Origin: Formicarius rufipectus
Taxonomy: Eukaryota; Chordata; Aves; Passeriformes; Formicariidae
Assembly (NCBI GenBank): GCA_013399695.1
Contig: VXAU01002305.1
Location: forward strand, 168,919 to 232,918
Length of the DNA: 64,000 nt
Reading direction: 5' to 3'
Of the stretch, positions 34,440 to 47,209 are shown piece by piece. The position numbers and the translations under genes were made by a program. Under the pieces are notes generated by a model that had not been told where the DNA came from, did not search any database, and saw only the letters and a program-made list of their open reading frames with translations. Positions within the stretch are counted from its first letter, which is position 1; every line of letters starts with the position of its first letter.

Positions 34440-34545
34440 TTTAATTTGTTTGTTTGTTTATTTGGTTTTTGTTTGTTTTGTTGGGAGTTTTGGTTTGTTT
34501 TTATTTTGTTTGTTTGTTGTTTTTGTGGGGGCTTTTGTTTTGATT
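34440..34545 (+). repeat. TTTG-rich simple repeat
   Basis: Imperfect (tttg)n with interruptions, preceded by poly-T-rich DNA. It creates the lysine/glutamine-rich minus frame over 34220-34636, which is not a gene. It may be the decayed tail of an old insertion, though no body was recognised. Confidence 0.75.
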
Positions 34546-37511
34546 TTAAATATGCTGCAGTGCTTGTTTTAAAGTATTTATAAATTATTTGGGAATGCTG
34601 ACTTTCAAAGTATGTTGCTACAATAGTTCCTGACAAGTGTTTTGGCTGATTGAAGATGTTATTGGCTTACAGATTTCAGTGTAATAGAACAGATGCTTCT
34701 ACATGGATCTTTTGTTTTCTTGGGGTTTGGGGAAACATGAATTAGCATATATGAAGATGTTGCCTTCTTTTCTTACTTATGTTTAGTTGAGCAATTTTAA
34801 GAACTAATGAATACTTTCTCATTAGTAGAGGTTTTGGTGATGCTTAACTCCAAAGCAAATTAAAAAGTGTATTGCCTCTCTGATCTTTTGAAATCATATG
34901 TCGGTAAAAATCCTTAGTCTGACATTTGAAAACAATGGAATGGTATTTGTGGGGAAAATTCTATTCAAAGTGTACTATGCCTGCAGTTAGAGTGTAACTG
35001 AAGTTTTCATTTTAGAAATACTATTCTGTTATAAAGCTAAAACAACTTAGTTCTTTTATTTTAAAATCAAGTCTATTTAAATGGAAACACTCTCTAAGCA
35101 ATGTCCACTTTGACGAATTACAGTGTTCAGTGAAGCATTCTAGTTTAAACTATTCTCATTCAGATAGATGTCTGGGAGACACTATAAATATCTTCTGTTT
35201 AGCTACTTAAAGTGAGGGAAGTGGTATTTTCACCAGTGTCTCTCCCCTGTACTTTATTTTTAGGGATCTTATGTGCTGTAATGTGATTTGAATAGTGTTC
35301 TAGAACTTTTGACCATGAAATTATTTCTCTTTCTTGTATAAGTTAGTAGCTGTAAGGTGTCCACCAGATCTTGCATGCTTCTTGCTTTTTCTGTTGTTTT
35401 CTAGATAACAGTCCACTTCAGAGAGCCTTAGGCATCTTTGATATCATGGGTTCTCTTTGATTTTTGCTAAATAGGCAGGTTTACTAAGGGATAACAGGAG
35501 ATAGCTGGGACTTCTGGAGAAGGTTCAGTTGTCATGGCACCGATGTGAAATTTTAAAAAATGATGTTGTTGTTTAGCAAATGACAATTATCTGTTTAGCA
35601 GATGTGTATTTGGAAACAAACAGGACACAGAGTTAAGGTGTTGGTGGTTCAGTTTGTCATCTCTCATCCATAACCCTATCTACTGTGCTTCTCTTTTTTG
35701 TCAGGGTCATATGACAGGACAATGGTCAAACAAACAGTCGTGGTTGTTCAGCTTCCCATCTTCAAAAATACTACATCTAAATTTCCTTAAGCTGAAAAGA
35801 AGACTCTGTGCAGTGATTATACTAAGACCGGCTGGGGAAATTATGAAAGTTAATGAAGTATTACTTTATGGCTGAATTTTCTAATTTCTCATACTTCAGA
35901 ACTGACAGTTTACTTTTATGAGCTTGATAGTATAGTACTTGGGGAGCATAAAGACCATTAATCCCAGCGTTTGTGGGTGATGGGAAACGAAGTATCTCAT
36001 TTTAGATTCGGCGTTTGAGTGACCAGGCTTAGTCAGTGCACACCTCATCCTAAATTATTGAGTAGTTACTTTGTTTATCTGAACAGTGATACTTTTTCCG
36101 CAATTGGTAATGCAGGAGTTCTGCAATTAATAACATTAATGAGTTTATTAAACTGGTTTATTCCATATTGTCTAGTTGTAGTAAGAAATAGTTGATGTAC
36201 AGGGTCACGATCTTTTAACTCTCTGGAACCGGAATAGTCAGGAAAAATGCTTTTATTCAGAATTGGTGAGTGAAACCTCTGTCAAGTTTTACTTACTTTT
36301 TGTGATACGGACCTCCTTAACTCTGCAATTAGTTTGTGTCTGTGAAAAGGACAGTCTTTTTAAAAGTAGGTGAAAAATCTGTGGTAGCACTGTTGTGTGT
36401 GGTCATTACATGTTAACTGAAGAGTTTTTTGTGGATTACGTATTTTTCCCTTGTTTTGTGTTTGAGGTTGAAAATGTAGAGTTTTGCATTTGTTTATTTC
36501 ACATCACGTTACCAAAGAGATTGTAGGAATTTAATTGTGAAAAGCACTAATAGAATCTGAAATCCTCTAATAGTTTTGTAGTTTTACACTGTTTCTTCTC
36601 TTAAACCTCATTTTGATATTGCTCATCTAGCCACAGCTGTAACTACAGCTTTAATTTACATAAACTAAAATAGTTAACATAGTTACTGTTACTGGCCTGA
36701 AATTTTTGTGATTGGCTTGATATCATTAATCCTGCTTGCGTTACCTGAGTGTGTGTCTATATGTGATACAAGGAGAACTGACATATGTATAATTTGAAAT
36801 CCAATTTGAGTAGTAGGCAGAAAAAAAACAGACAAACTGTGACTCTTAACAAAAAAATGTATTGATTCCTAAAAAATAGCCTTTCAGAATATTTGGTTAT
36901 TTCACTATGATGATGTCAGTTCCCTTTCAGCCTGTTTTCTGAAGGAAAGATATGCCTTACTGTGTTGGAAATTACTTTATTATTTCTCATAAAGATTTGT
37001 CTATCCAACTGTATGTTTTAAGCCACTGAGATAGTAAGAGACCAGACATTAATACTACTGGTAATCCCTTTTCTCTGTACTTGAAGTTACCTGTGTAGTA
37101 TAATTTCTTAGCTTTTAGAGTTCTTAGGTTGGATAGTAAGTAAAACATGGGTGATGATGTTGGTGGTATTACTTTAAAAAAACAAAACAAAACAAAACCC
37201 CAACCAACAAAAAAAAAAAAAAAATCCAAAAAAACCCTGAAAACTTTGCAGCATTTCATCCAGTGCCTTATCAGTAGAGAGCCTTTTGGCATTGTTATTT
37301 AAATGGATAAGAAACACTTTTTCTACCTACTGCTTCAGAGATCTTGGTCACATTGTAGAAGAAATTTTGACAATTAGATAGAAATTTGTTTTTAAGTTAA
37401 CCATTATAATTACACTGTTTTGTGGAAATTACATGCAAACTGATATTTTTAAAGAATGCATTCTTACAGTCTGTTGATTACACTTTCCCTTAACCATGTG
37501 TTTTATATACA

Positions 37512-37513
<2 letters not shown>

Positions 37514-37553
<40 letters not shown>

Positions 37554-37581
37554 NNNNNNNNNNNNNNNNNNNNNNNNNNNN
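37514..37581. repeat. (AT)n microsatellite ending in a 28-base assembly gap
   Basis: About 40 bases of alternating AT, interrupted once by TATG, run straight into 28 Ns (37554-37581). Sequence resumes with TATGCCAG. The gap is probably an unresolved length of the same repeat. Confidence 0.9.
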
Positions 37582-38371
37582 TATGCCAGAGTTTTGCTGA
37601 AGCTTTACCCAGAAGATGTTACGCCTTAGAAGACAGATATGTCTAATTTGGAGTTGGAGCTTGGGCTGTCCACTGAGTAGAATTCAAGTTAGGGAAGAAC
37701 TTGCCCTTAATACCTGAATGACAGAATCAACTAGGTTGGAAAAGACCTCTGAAATCATTGAGTCCAACCTATGTTGGCGGTCCACCACCACCATGTCAAC
37801 TAGACTGTGGCTCTCAGGTCCATGTGCAGTCTTTCCTTAAACACTTCCAGCGATGGTGACTCTACCACCTCCCTGGCCAGTCCATTCCAATGCCAAATCA
37901 CTCTTTCTGTGAACAACTTCTTCCTAATGTCCATCCTAAATGTCCCCTGGCACAGCTGGAAACTGTGCCCTCTTGTCCTGTCACTGTTGCCTGGAAGAAG
38001 AGACCCACTCCCACCTGGCTACCACCTCCTTCCTGCTAGTTGTAGACAGTGATAAAGTCTCCCCTGAGCTACCACTTCTCCAGGCTGAACACCTCCAGCT
38101 CCCTCAGCTGCTCCTTATAGGGGCTGTGCTCCAGACCTTTCACCAGTCTCACTGCCCTTCTTTGGACCTGTTCCAGCACCTTGACATCCTTCCTGAACTG
38201 AGAGGTCCAGAACTGGACACAGGGCTTGAGATGTGGGCTCACCAGAGCTGAGTACAGGGGAAGAATCACTTCCCTGGTCCTGCAGGCCACACTCTTCCTG
38301 ATACAGGCCAGGATGTCATTGGCCTTATTGCCCACTTGGGAACACACTGCTCATGTTCAGCTGCTGTCAGT

Positions 38372-38650
38372 TCAAACCCCCCAGCCCCTTTCTGCCTGGC
38401 TGCTCTCCAGCCACTCTGTCCCAGCCTGTAGTGCTGGAGGGAGGGGCAGGACCCAGCATTTGGCCTCGTTGATCCTCATGCTGTTGGATTGGGCCCACAT
38501 GTCCAGGTCCCTCTGCAGAGCCCTCTTACCCTCCAGCACATCGACACTCCCCGCCCCCAGTTTGGTGTCATCTGCAAATTTGCTGATGGTGAACTCGATC
38601 CCCTCATCCAGATCATCAGTAAAGGTATTAAAGTGGACTGGGCCCAACAC
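38372..38650 (-). pseudogene. CR1 reverse transcriptase fragment with FADD motif
   Basis: Minus-strand open piece of 92 codons covering the RT palm. It reads LGPVHFNTFTDDLDEGI, then ISKFADDTKLGAGS with the two catalytic aspartates preserved, then an LQRDLDMWAQSNSMRINEAKC segment shortly before the C-terminal part. This order is diagnostic of CR1 ORF2. It is disrupted downstream, near 38350-38372, where the frame breaks before the next conserved block. Confidence 0.85.
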
Positions 38651-38671
38651 TGACAGACTCCTACCAGGATG

Positions 38672-38871
38672 TCAGCCTTCTTGACCTTCCCCATGATTCT
38701 GACCCATAAGCACCCAACCTTATCATCATTAACCTCAACTTCTATAGGGTTGAGAATGTCTCTAACATACAGAGTCACCCCTCCAGCTCTCCTTCTGTCT
38801 CTTCTGAAGAGCATGTATCCATCCATTGCATTGACATGCCGTGCTCCTGTTTGCCTGCTCCGGTCGCTCAC
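38672..38871 (-). pseudogene. CR1 endonuclease fragment
   Basis: The first half of the minus frame 38871-38476 reads GYMLFRRDRRRAGGVTLYV, then EVEVNDDKVGCLWVRI and ADILVGVCQ. This is the middle of the AP-type endonuclease of CR1 ORF2. Homology ends at about 38670 and is followed directly by RT sequence in another frame, which marks the internal deletion. The reading frame beyond that is a shadow. Confidence 0.8.
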
Positions 38872-38875
38872 GCTC

Positions 38876-39070
38876 CCTGGAGCCGTTTAAATCCCCCTCA
38901 GTTGGTTCTGGCAGCACTCTTTGCTCGCCTAATTGGCTGCCAAGAGCTGCCTGCTCAGGCGGGGCTGCTGCTGGGCTCGGGAACCTCCCTACACCACTGG
39001 ATTCTGAAGCAAAACCCCAGGTTTACCTTGGTTGCCACTGTTACCTCTGCTGCTGCTATTGCCAGCTGAA
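38876..39070. other. GC-rich block beside CR1 with promoter-like motifs
   Basis: This block adjoins the 5' side of the CR1 endonuclease piece. Read on the minus strand it has a CCAAT box (38932-38936), then TTTAAA at 38886-38891, then GC-rich sequence leading into the CR1 segment. CR1 5' regions are GC-rich, so this may be 5' CR1 sequence, or a fragment of a different element. No coding family was recognised in the overlapping frames. Confidence 0.35.
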
Positions 39071-41714
39071 ATGAACTAGTAGGGGTTACTTGGCAAGTGA
39101 AATACCAAGTGGAATTTGAGTTTGATTCTCCAGAGGCCGCCACAGGTACAGGTAATTCTTGTACAGTATAAAGACAGAAATCATGATAATTTTGCAGATT
39201 TCTCAATCTGCAGTAGTAGTAACTTGACTAAGTCTTGGTGTTTTTCTCTAAGGCAGTACCAGTGAAAATGGCCACAGGTAGCCAGAGTTGTTACGCTGCT
39301 GTGCTATTTAAGGTAATATTACATGGAGACTGTTCAACAGTATGACAGTATGACAGGCCTAAGTCTGTTTGAATAGTTGGTTACAATGCATGGTGTATTA
39401 TATATGAATATATTATATAAATTGTTGGGTGTATGGGAACAACCAGGGTATTTGACAGTCACTAAACATTGTGATGTGTTTGAAGTGACCAATTTCCCTA
39501 TAGAGACCAACTTTTGATAAGACGGTATAAACAGTTGAAACAAAAATTGCCTGCTTTAGATCACCAGATAGTCTCTGGAGTAGGTGGAGGTGAGAGGCCT
39601 TTCATCAGAGTAATTTTCATCATTGATGATAGAGTTTCCATGACCTTTCTTTTATCATGTGTGTTTTATTTCTTTGTTTTGAGGAAGGTGTTTGTTTTGG
39701 TTTTGTTCTTCTTTGTAACTTTATGTCCATATATATCTGTGCTCAGGTATACATCTCACGTTTAAATTATTACTCTGTAATATTAAAAAATTTTCAAATA
39801 TTGATAAATTGGACAGAAGAATTCAGTGTGTCTATGCTTTCATAGGTTGCATGCCTTTCTCACCACTGCTTCCACAGACACTTTGGTATACTACTTTGTT
39901 GATCTTCTGAGGTAGCAAAAGCAGCGGGATTAATCGTAGTTTTTCTTGGCATTTATGTAATAGGTATTTCTCTCGATCTTTGCGTGAAGCAGTGGTATTA
40001 GCATGTAAGGAAATCCGGCTAATGAATGGAACGGAGAGAAAAGGAAAGCAGTAAGAAATAGAGTAATTGAATTTGAAAAAAGATTTTTGTAAAATACTAT
40101 TTTGAAGAGTTGACAGTAACAACAGTAGTAGGAAAGGGGGCATATTTGTTTTAATTTTAGCAGTTGAAAATACGTAGAAGGAGGGAGAGATAAATCGTTA
40201 GTACCTTTCTCCTGTTTTCAAATCAGCTCTTAATTGCATTAGAAAATTAAAATACAGATTTCTTCTTAAGTACCCCCTTTCAGAATAAGATTAGGTCATC
40301 TCATTCTTACTCTCCTATTTGTGTACTATATTGTCCTATCTCATTGAAATGAATAATGAATCAGAGGCAGTGCTGTGAGAGCAGTAGCTTTCAGTGACAG
40401 TAAGCCACTGAAAATAGTTCAGCTGTTACATGGAACCTTATCCTGTGCTTTGTGTCAGCACCTTTAGTACTACTACTCTCACTTAGCATCTCTGATTCTT
40501 AGGTTATCTTGCATTTATTGTTTTGTATGTTAATTTCTATTTACTATTGTTTTTTTCTTGATGTGTTAGTTTAGAGAAAGCCATGGGACTAACTTTTGTC
40601 AACTGATCATGCTATTTCTTGCTTCATTTTTTTTCTGTTTATGTACACAATATAGTAAACTGTTTAAATTATTTTAGATTGTGAACAGGCTAAATTTAAA
40701 AGAAATAACAGTGGAGTGATTCAGAGTCCTGCTTCTGTGTCTTTAATCTAACCTGCAATACAAAATTGTCATAAAATTGTCACATTAATTGAAAAGTTAA
40801 TGAAACTGAAATCTTCCTGATGTATAAAACACTTACTTTTTTAGGGCTAAACTTCTATTGTCAAAGAGTGATACCATAATGTTTTTGTGTATTGACAGAG
40901 GCATATTTGCACTTTTTCTACAAATCAATGCAGCAACTGTAATTCAGCTGAGGCACAGGAGCCTGAAGAAGAGGCCTAAACCAGAATATTGTCAATATAT
41001 AGCTAGAGAAAATCTTGAAGACCACAGTTCTTTTACTCAACTGAATTAAAACTCCTTCAGCAGTTTATCAGAAAAATAAATCCATTCCTGAAATAAGCAG
41101 TTTTTCTAAAGTGGTGAAAGAGTAGGTTATTACCTCAGCTATGTGGCTGCCATCTAAACCAAAAATTGCAATAACTTTTCAGTCTGAGGGAAGATGAGAT
41201 AGTTTGGGTATGTACAGTAGGTAAATATACTTATGTTTACAAGTTTATATGCCTAGTTCATACAAGTTGTATTGTGTTCATGACAATCAGCAAGTGTTCT
41301 CTGCTTTTCAAGGAGAATTTTGTTCAGAAAAGATATCGGGTGAAGAATGCAAATGACTTCTGAAGTATCTTGGAAATGCACTTTGTATACAGAGACAGAA
41401 CAAAGTATTTGACTATTAGTGTGAAAGGGGCAAAAGATAGAGGAAGCTGGCCTTATTGACAGTGTGGAGGAGATGGAATGAAGTGTAATGTGAGAAACAC
41501 GAAAGTGACATGTAACACCAAGTGAGAGAACCTGCAAAATCTGGAAATCGTAATCTTTTGGGGTATATATGGAAGCTGGTTGAAGATAGGAGGCAAAAAA
41601 TTGCGTTCAAAATGTCCTGAAGACAATTATAACAATGAATTATGCTGTGGAGACAAAATCAGTCTGAAAACAGACTGTAAATGATGTGATCAGCTGAAAA
41701 AAGATATTGAAATA
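39071..41714. other. Intronic AT-rich DNA, no exon seen
   Basis: Nothing recognisable. An AT palindrome (tattatatatgaatatattatata) lies near 39396-39419. The frames at 39514-39765 and 39832-40143 show no family features. Confidence 0.45.
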
Positions 41715-42095
41715 CCGGAGCAAGTGTGGCAGGGGGCTACTGAGATGGCTGGGGTGCTGGAGCACAAAATTTAGAGGGAAAATCTGAAGTTTGGTTACAC
41801 AGATGAAGAGAAAACTGAAAAGTATTGAAGTGCTGTCTGTAACTAGATAATAATGACCATTTATGTAGAAGAAAAGGCAAACTCTTCTGAAATGTAAAAC
41901 AAAAGAAGCAACAGCTGCTGTTGCAATAAGGGAAATACTGATTGGACTTTGTGGGGGAAATTTTACAGTGAATCGCTGTTCTTAGAAGTATTCAGAATTT
42001 GTCTGGGATGGCCCTCAGTAACCTGAGGGTAACCTTGAAATTGCTCTCACTTTGAGCTGAGGGTTGGTCCAAATGGGCCTATCTATGATTGTGTT
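41715..42095 (+). mobile_element. Old, degraded CR1 LINE 3' fragment
   Basis: Plus orientation. Diverged but collinear blocks are present: a GGGGGCTAC...GATG...GGTGCTGGAGCAC segment, an AAGGCAA...CTGAAA...GGGAAATACT segment, AGTATTCAGAATTTGTCTGG and CTCAGTAACCT. It ends with a TTTGAGCTGAGGGTTGGTCC block and a ctatgattgtg terminus. The order follows the CR1 3' end throughout. Divergence is clearly greater than in the other copies, so this is the oldest CR1 in the window. Confidence 0.7.
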
Positions 42096-45000
42096 TAGAC
42101 ATGTTATCCATACTTGGTAGCAAGAGAGTTATTGAGAAAAGCTGTTAAAATACTGGTCCAGTTCAGTCTTAGTTGAATGACACATTCAGTATAATCCAAG
42201 TGTGAATTATCCAAGTTTTATTTAAGCACACCAGTTGAAAGTTATTCTCCTGTCTAAGTTATGTGGTACCTTTCATGGGTTTGATGGCATTAGATATTTC
42301 AGTTAGATTAAGATGTTGATCTAAGGAAGCAGCTTTTAAAATGCAGTCTCAAAATTCTAGATCAAATTTACTGCATTTGCATATCCAGTTTTTGAAATTC
42401 TGTGTTTAAAAGATGAAAGAAAGATTAGGAATAGTTGTACTAAAGTAATTTCTCTAGAGGTGTTTCCTAAATGGCTAACTCAAAGCAATTATGAGTTCAG
42501 TTTCCTCTTAATATTTTTATTCTTTATCTTCAGTTCCTGTCGATGGAGTTTTCTTGTAGATATTGTTATTACAGCTTTAATTCAGTGTTCTTTCACAGTA
42601 GTGATATTAAAGAACATAATTTAGCATTTTCTAAAGGATTATTTTGTTTTAGGTACTTAAAAGTTATGTACTGGTAAATGATTGAATTTTGTAGGTAAAG
42701 TGCAAGAGAGAATGCACCTTAATGTAAAGCAGTGTTAGACATTAAAAGATTGGGATGAGGAAATACAAGTTCTAAAGATGAATCCGCAAACTTACTAAAA
42801 TAGTGGATTTGTTAAAAAGCCATGAATAAAAAAATAACCACATGTGGATATAAAGTTACTATCTATTGTCTGCATACTGGATTTTGGGAATACCTGTCAG
42901 GAGGCACATGATGACCTTGAGAGCTGCAGAAATAGAAGTAGGATAAAATTCAAGTGCCAAATGTGGATACATTTTTAGGTTCATTAATAGAATTTCTGCT
43001 GTAAGCAAACAGCTTTTCAACTGGATATGGCAGAGGAAGCATGAGATCTGTGTACATTAATGTTTCTACAAAGTACCTAGTCAGTGATCAGTAAACTGAG
43101 ACTCTTAAAAAGCATATGCAGTTTTTTAATCAATCAGAAGTACATCTGTGCAGAAATATTAAAGTATCACAGTATATGCATTGAGATTGTATTGATGAAT
43201 GGTTCCTTTGTGCTCAATTAAAAAAATCAATCAGATGGTATCAAGTGTAGAGGATAGTAGGAAAATTGGGAAAGTTTATTTTATTTGAAAATTTACTTTT
43301 GTAACAGAGGGAAGTTACAATGCAGTTTAAACTAACTTGTTTACATGATTTCTTGGCTGCATCCGGCTGATGTCTAGCTAGCTCATAGTGTTTACTGAGT
43401 GGTTCTCTTAATATTTCACCTATTTATGCAACAATTCTCAAACTTTTCCTCTCTCTTCTTCCATTTCTGAGCTTGTGACCAGATTTTTTTTTTTTTAAGT
43501 ATTTCTCCTGCTGTTAAATTTATTAAGTCTGTAAACTGCTTCTATTCTACAGGGGGTTGCAGAGGGTTTATACAAATGAGCTATGAATTTTCTGGAAGGA
43601 GGAGCTACAGGCCAAGACAATGCAAGAAAAAGGAAAAATAACCTGCCTATGAATAAATCCAGTCTGGAAATTTGTATAAAACTAAAATGCAAATAAATGA
43701 GATACTGGAATTACCTTCTAATAAGAATGATGAAGGTGAAATGTTTAAGGAGTTAAGAAACGTAACTGAAATTCACGTTTCTTTTTCAAGTACATTATGT
43801 GATAAAAATGATAATGGTCTGGACTTCATGATCAGGGAAATCCTTATTTGTTGAGCAAGCAGTGTGATAAATTGTTTAATAATGTCAAATATATTTAATG
43901 GGAAAAGATGGAAGCTTTAAATAACAAAAGTTGCAAGAACGTGAATGTTGTGTTACAGGACTAATATATTTAGCCCTTTTCAGAGTAATGGAATTTTTGT
44001 TACACCTTCAGCTCCCAGTAGTTTTATACTGTCTTTGTAAAGTATGTGTCTTTGAAAAGGAACTTAGTATCTAATTTATTAAGGTGACCTTTTAAATATA
44101 TAGTGAACATTACATTTTTACATTAATAGTTAAAATTTCTGTTATTTTTGCTTTTTTTTTTTTTCTGTTGGGAATGTAGTCACTGGCATTACTAGAAAGT
44201 GAGATGAATTTATACCCCTCACTTTGCTCATCTGGAGCTTACCATTCATACGTAAATCCACTGGTGCTAATAGGATTAAAGTTTCTGAGTATCTTAAAGT
44301 GGAAATGAAACAAACATAGTGTTGAGCTGTTTTCACTGAAGGATTTGTGCAAGTATAATGTAGAACCTGAAGAAGTGGTGTGTTTGAAAGGAAGAGCCTG
44401 ATTAGATGCTGCACTTGTGGGTGGACTTGAAAAAACAAATTCACTTGCTTTGCATGTTGCTTTTCATTAAAATCAATACAGTAAGTGGTGGTGTTGATTT
44501 GTAGCCATACTGCTATAGGAGCCATTTGTTTGAGGTAAAGAATAACGTTGTGCTGTGTGATTCACAAAAAATCCCATAATTAAGGCCCTGTTTTGGAATG
44601 CTTACTTTCTAAATGTATGTTTTGTTACTTAGTGTCTTTACCAAAACTATTTGTGTTGCTAAGGTGCATTTCTTTCTTTCAAAGTAATAGGCTTGGCTGT
44701 TTCATATCTACTCTGAATTATTTTTCATCTATCTTCATGTGTTTTCAGGGGATGCTTTTGTTTGCAAATGTTTTTGTGAACGACTATTAGATTTTAGAAA
44801 AGTGTATGTCAGGAATGAAGGAGGCTGAGTGGTTTTGTGTTTCTGTATATCTTAGGGCAGAAGTGCTTAGGGCCTTGGACAGTTGTACCATCCCATTTCC
44901 ATTGAAGTGTGAAGAAAAATTGAGATATCAAGTGTTGAATTTGACTAGACCAAAAATCATGTACCAAAAGTTTTCTTTCTAGCCAACTTGGAGGCCTGTT

Positions 45001-47209
45001 CTTTTGATGTGATTTCAGTCCATATATTTGGAGCTAGAGAATGGATTGGTTATGACAGAGAAAGACATATTTTTATGAAAATCAGAGACCACAAGAGTTT
45101 TATCTCCACCTTGAATCGCAACCTTATAGCAATGGCAGTATACTTGTGACAAATCTTCCCTTCCTTGCCCAATGAAGTCAGAGATCCTCAGCTGAGTAGT
45201 GGAAAATACTCCATGAATTACCCTATCCCAAGAACTTGGAGTGAATGGCATCATGATACTTGGCTGAATCACTATTCTTTACTGTTAGTATAATGAGAAT
45301 TTCAGAACCCCTTGCAGGCAACAGTATTGAATTTCTGTCTCTGGCAGTAGAAAAAACATAAAAACTTTCAGAATGCTAACTGATTCTGTTGTGGTTTTTT
45401 CTACTCAAGTTTTTTCATTAGTTGACAATTATTTGAAAATACTTTGGAAGAAAAACTCATAAGTTTGGCAGTTAAAGGAGGATAAGTATTCAAAGTTCTT
45501 GAAGTTTACAAAGTTTATGTGAAATTAGGCCAGATATCTGCTGTTGTAAAATTTATGTTCATACAACCAAACTCAATTGTATCAGTGAAGTAAAGCTGCA
45601 ATTAAGTACAGGTTGATTAAGATGTTGATAATGTTATTTCAATATTCTACATTCCTGTTGGTTATGGCACCCTCATTTCATGACTTGCTAAATTGCAACA
45701 GCATTTCATCATGAGCCCTGTTCTTTTGAATCTGGAATTTGATAAGTCACCTCTGAGTTAAATTGCTGATCTGTTCAACTTATCATGTGTCACTTTCTGT
45801 AGTATTTCCTTGTCTATTGAGGTATATCTCATAAGATTGTGAGTGCTGTGCAATTCCTTAGCTTTATTTCTTGCAGAAACACAGTTGTACCAAATTCTGG
45901 TACTTTTCTACCAGTCAGCTCTATTTGAAAGAGAAGCACAGTTTGTTATTAGGCTTCCTGAGGCCTGTCTTTGGCAAATGTGGCATGAGCTCTAATTAGT
46001 TCTCTCCTGACACATAATCTTAGAATAAAATCCATCACAACTTCACTTTATAGTATTGATCAGCATCCACATAGCACTGAGTGAGGCGTAGGGTGTTGTG
46101 TGTTTAAATATAGTATACCTATAACCTGATAGATAAGGGTTATCAGTAAACTGATAGAAAAGGATTAAATGCTGAAGTTCAAGTTGGTATGGATATAGGA
46201 CACAAAGCTGCATGAAACCAGTTCTTAGTTCTGCTGCACGTGAACAGATTGTTTTGCTCTTTCCGTCTTGTACTGAGACAGGGAGAGGAAAACAGGGAAA
46301 GTGTTTATATCTGGAGTTTCTCATGATACTGATGATAGTACCTTAATTCTTTGCATCCCTGACTGAATATTTGGACTCTATAGAATGTGCCAGAATTCTC
46401 AGATTATGGGTTTAAACGCTGATTGGTGTAAGTTGTTCTGGCAATTCTGATACTCCACTGTGAGATGGAAAATCTTGCAATGTTAGCCTTTTGTTACCAG
46501 GAAGTACACTTAAAAAAAGCCAGAAAGAATTAAAGAATTCTGTGCTTCTGTGCAAAAGGCAGTTTTGCAGAGCTGAAACACAGCTTTTAAATTCTCACAC
46601 GCTTTCTTTCTAAAACCTAAAAAATCCTTTCTAGTCTGTGATAAAGTTGAGTTTACAATGGAGAAACATTTCTTACCCAAAGTAGATGTTAATTTCCTTT
46701 ATTCTGGTTATTCTTTTATATACAGAGTTCTACTCCAATTGATGCATATTTGTTTGCTTGGTTTATTTGCATTAAATTCTTCAGTGGTTATTAGAACTAC
46801 AAAAATTCCATTCTGCTTCAGAACCGTGGAAGTAACTACTGTTATTTTTCATAGGCAGAAAATGGTAGTTTATAGGGTAAAATGCTTTGATGTGCTTATC
46901 TTTCTCACTCTGTGTGTAGTGTTTGTTGCAAAAATCAAGTGCTTCAGGTTCTCATACTGTTGAAAATATTTCACAGCATGTAGTTGATAAATTTTATGGG
47001 GTTTATAAGGTGAAGACTGAGAGATGTGTTGACTTTTACAACTGACTTTCAGGAGAAGCAGATGGCTTACACTGTGAATTCTCCAACATCAGCTCCCCTT
47101 GTGTCCAGAAGCTCCCAAGAATCTTGGGTAGATCCTTATCACTGTCATTATTGTCTGTGTGATCTGTGGTTTAAATATCACTTATTTGTCACATCAGATA
47201 TAATTTGAA
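42096..47209. other. Intronic AT-rich DNA, one weak exon-like site
   Basis: No domain was recognised in any frame. A T run lies at 44151-44163. Near 47053 there is an acceptor (gactttcag) followed by an ATG in good context, but the only donor nearby is weak. No RNA gene was found. Confidence 0.45.

Larger units (their letters stand above)
27399..37513. other. Intronic AT-rich DNA; simple repeats and one exon-like segment
   Basis: Between 27400 and 31440 there is no open frame of about 60 codons in any of six frames, although composition is ordinary. One exon-like segment is at 32488-32577 and a TTTG-rich tract at 34440-34545. A mixed run of a/caaaa type lies at 37175-37225. No RNA gene or further transposon with clear boundaries was found. 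Confidence 0.45.
37717..38875 (-). mobile_element. CR1 LINE, long copy with endonuclease-to-RT deletion
   Basis: Starts at the left with the reverse complement of the CR1 3' end (cagaatcaactaggttgg). On the minus strand it contains the C-terminal block (EVILPLYSALVSPHLKPCVQ, LEQVQRRAVRLVKGLEHSPY; 38347-38069) and an RT segment (38650-38372) with the catalytic motif KFADDTKLG and an ALQRDLDMWA stretch. Upstream is a piece of the endonuclease (38871-38672) with GYMLFRRDRRRAGGVTLYVR. The endonuclease piece ends at VGVCQ and the RT begins at about LGPVHFN within the same short interval. Roughly the end of the endonuclease and the first half of the RT have therefore been deleted. Several frameshifts and stops separate the pieces, and the copy is inactive. 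Confidence 0.92.

Noticed and set aside
34220..34636. 138-codon K/Q/N-rich minus frame
   Set aside because: Produced by the TTTG simple repeat; no transcription or domain evidence.
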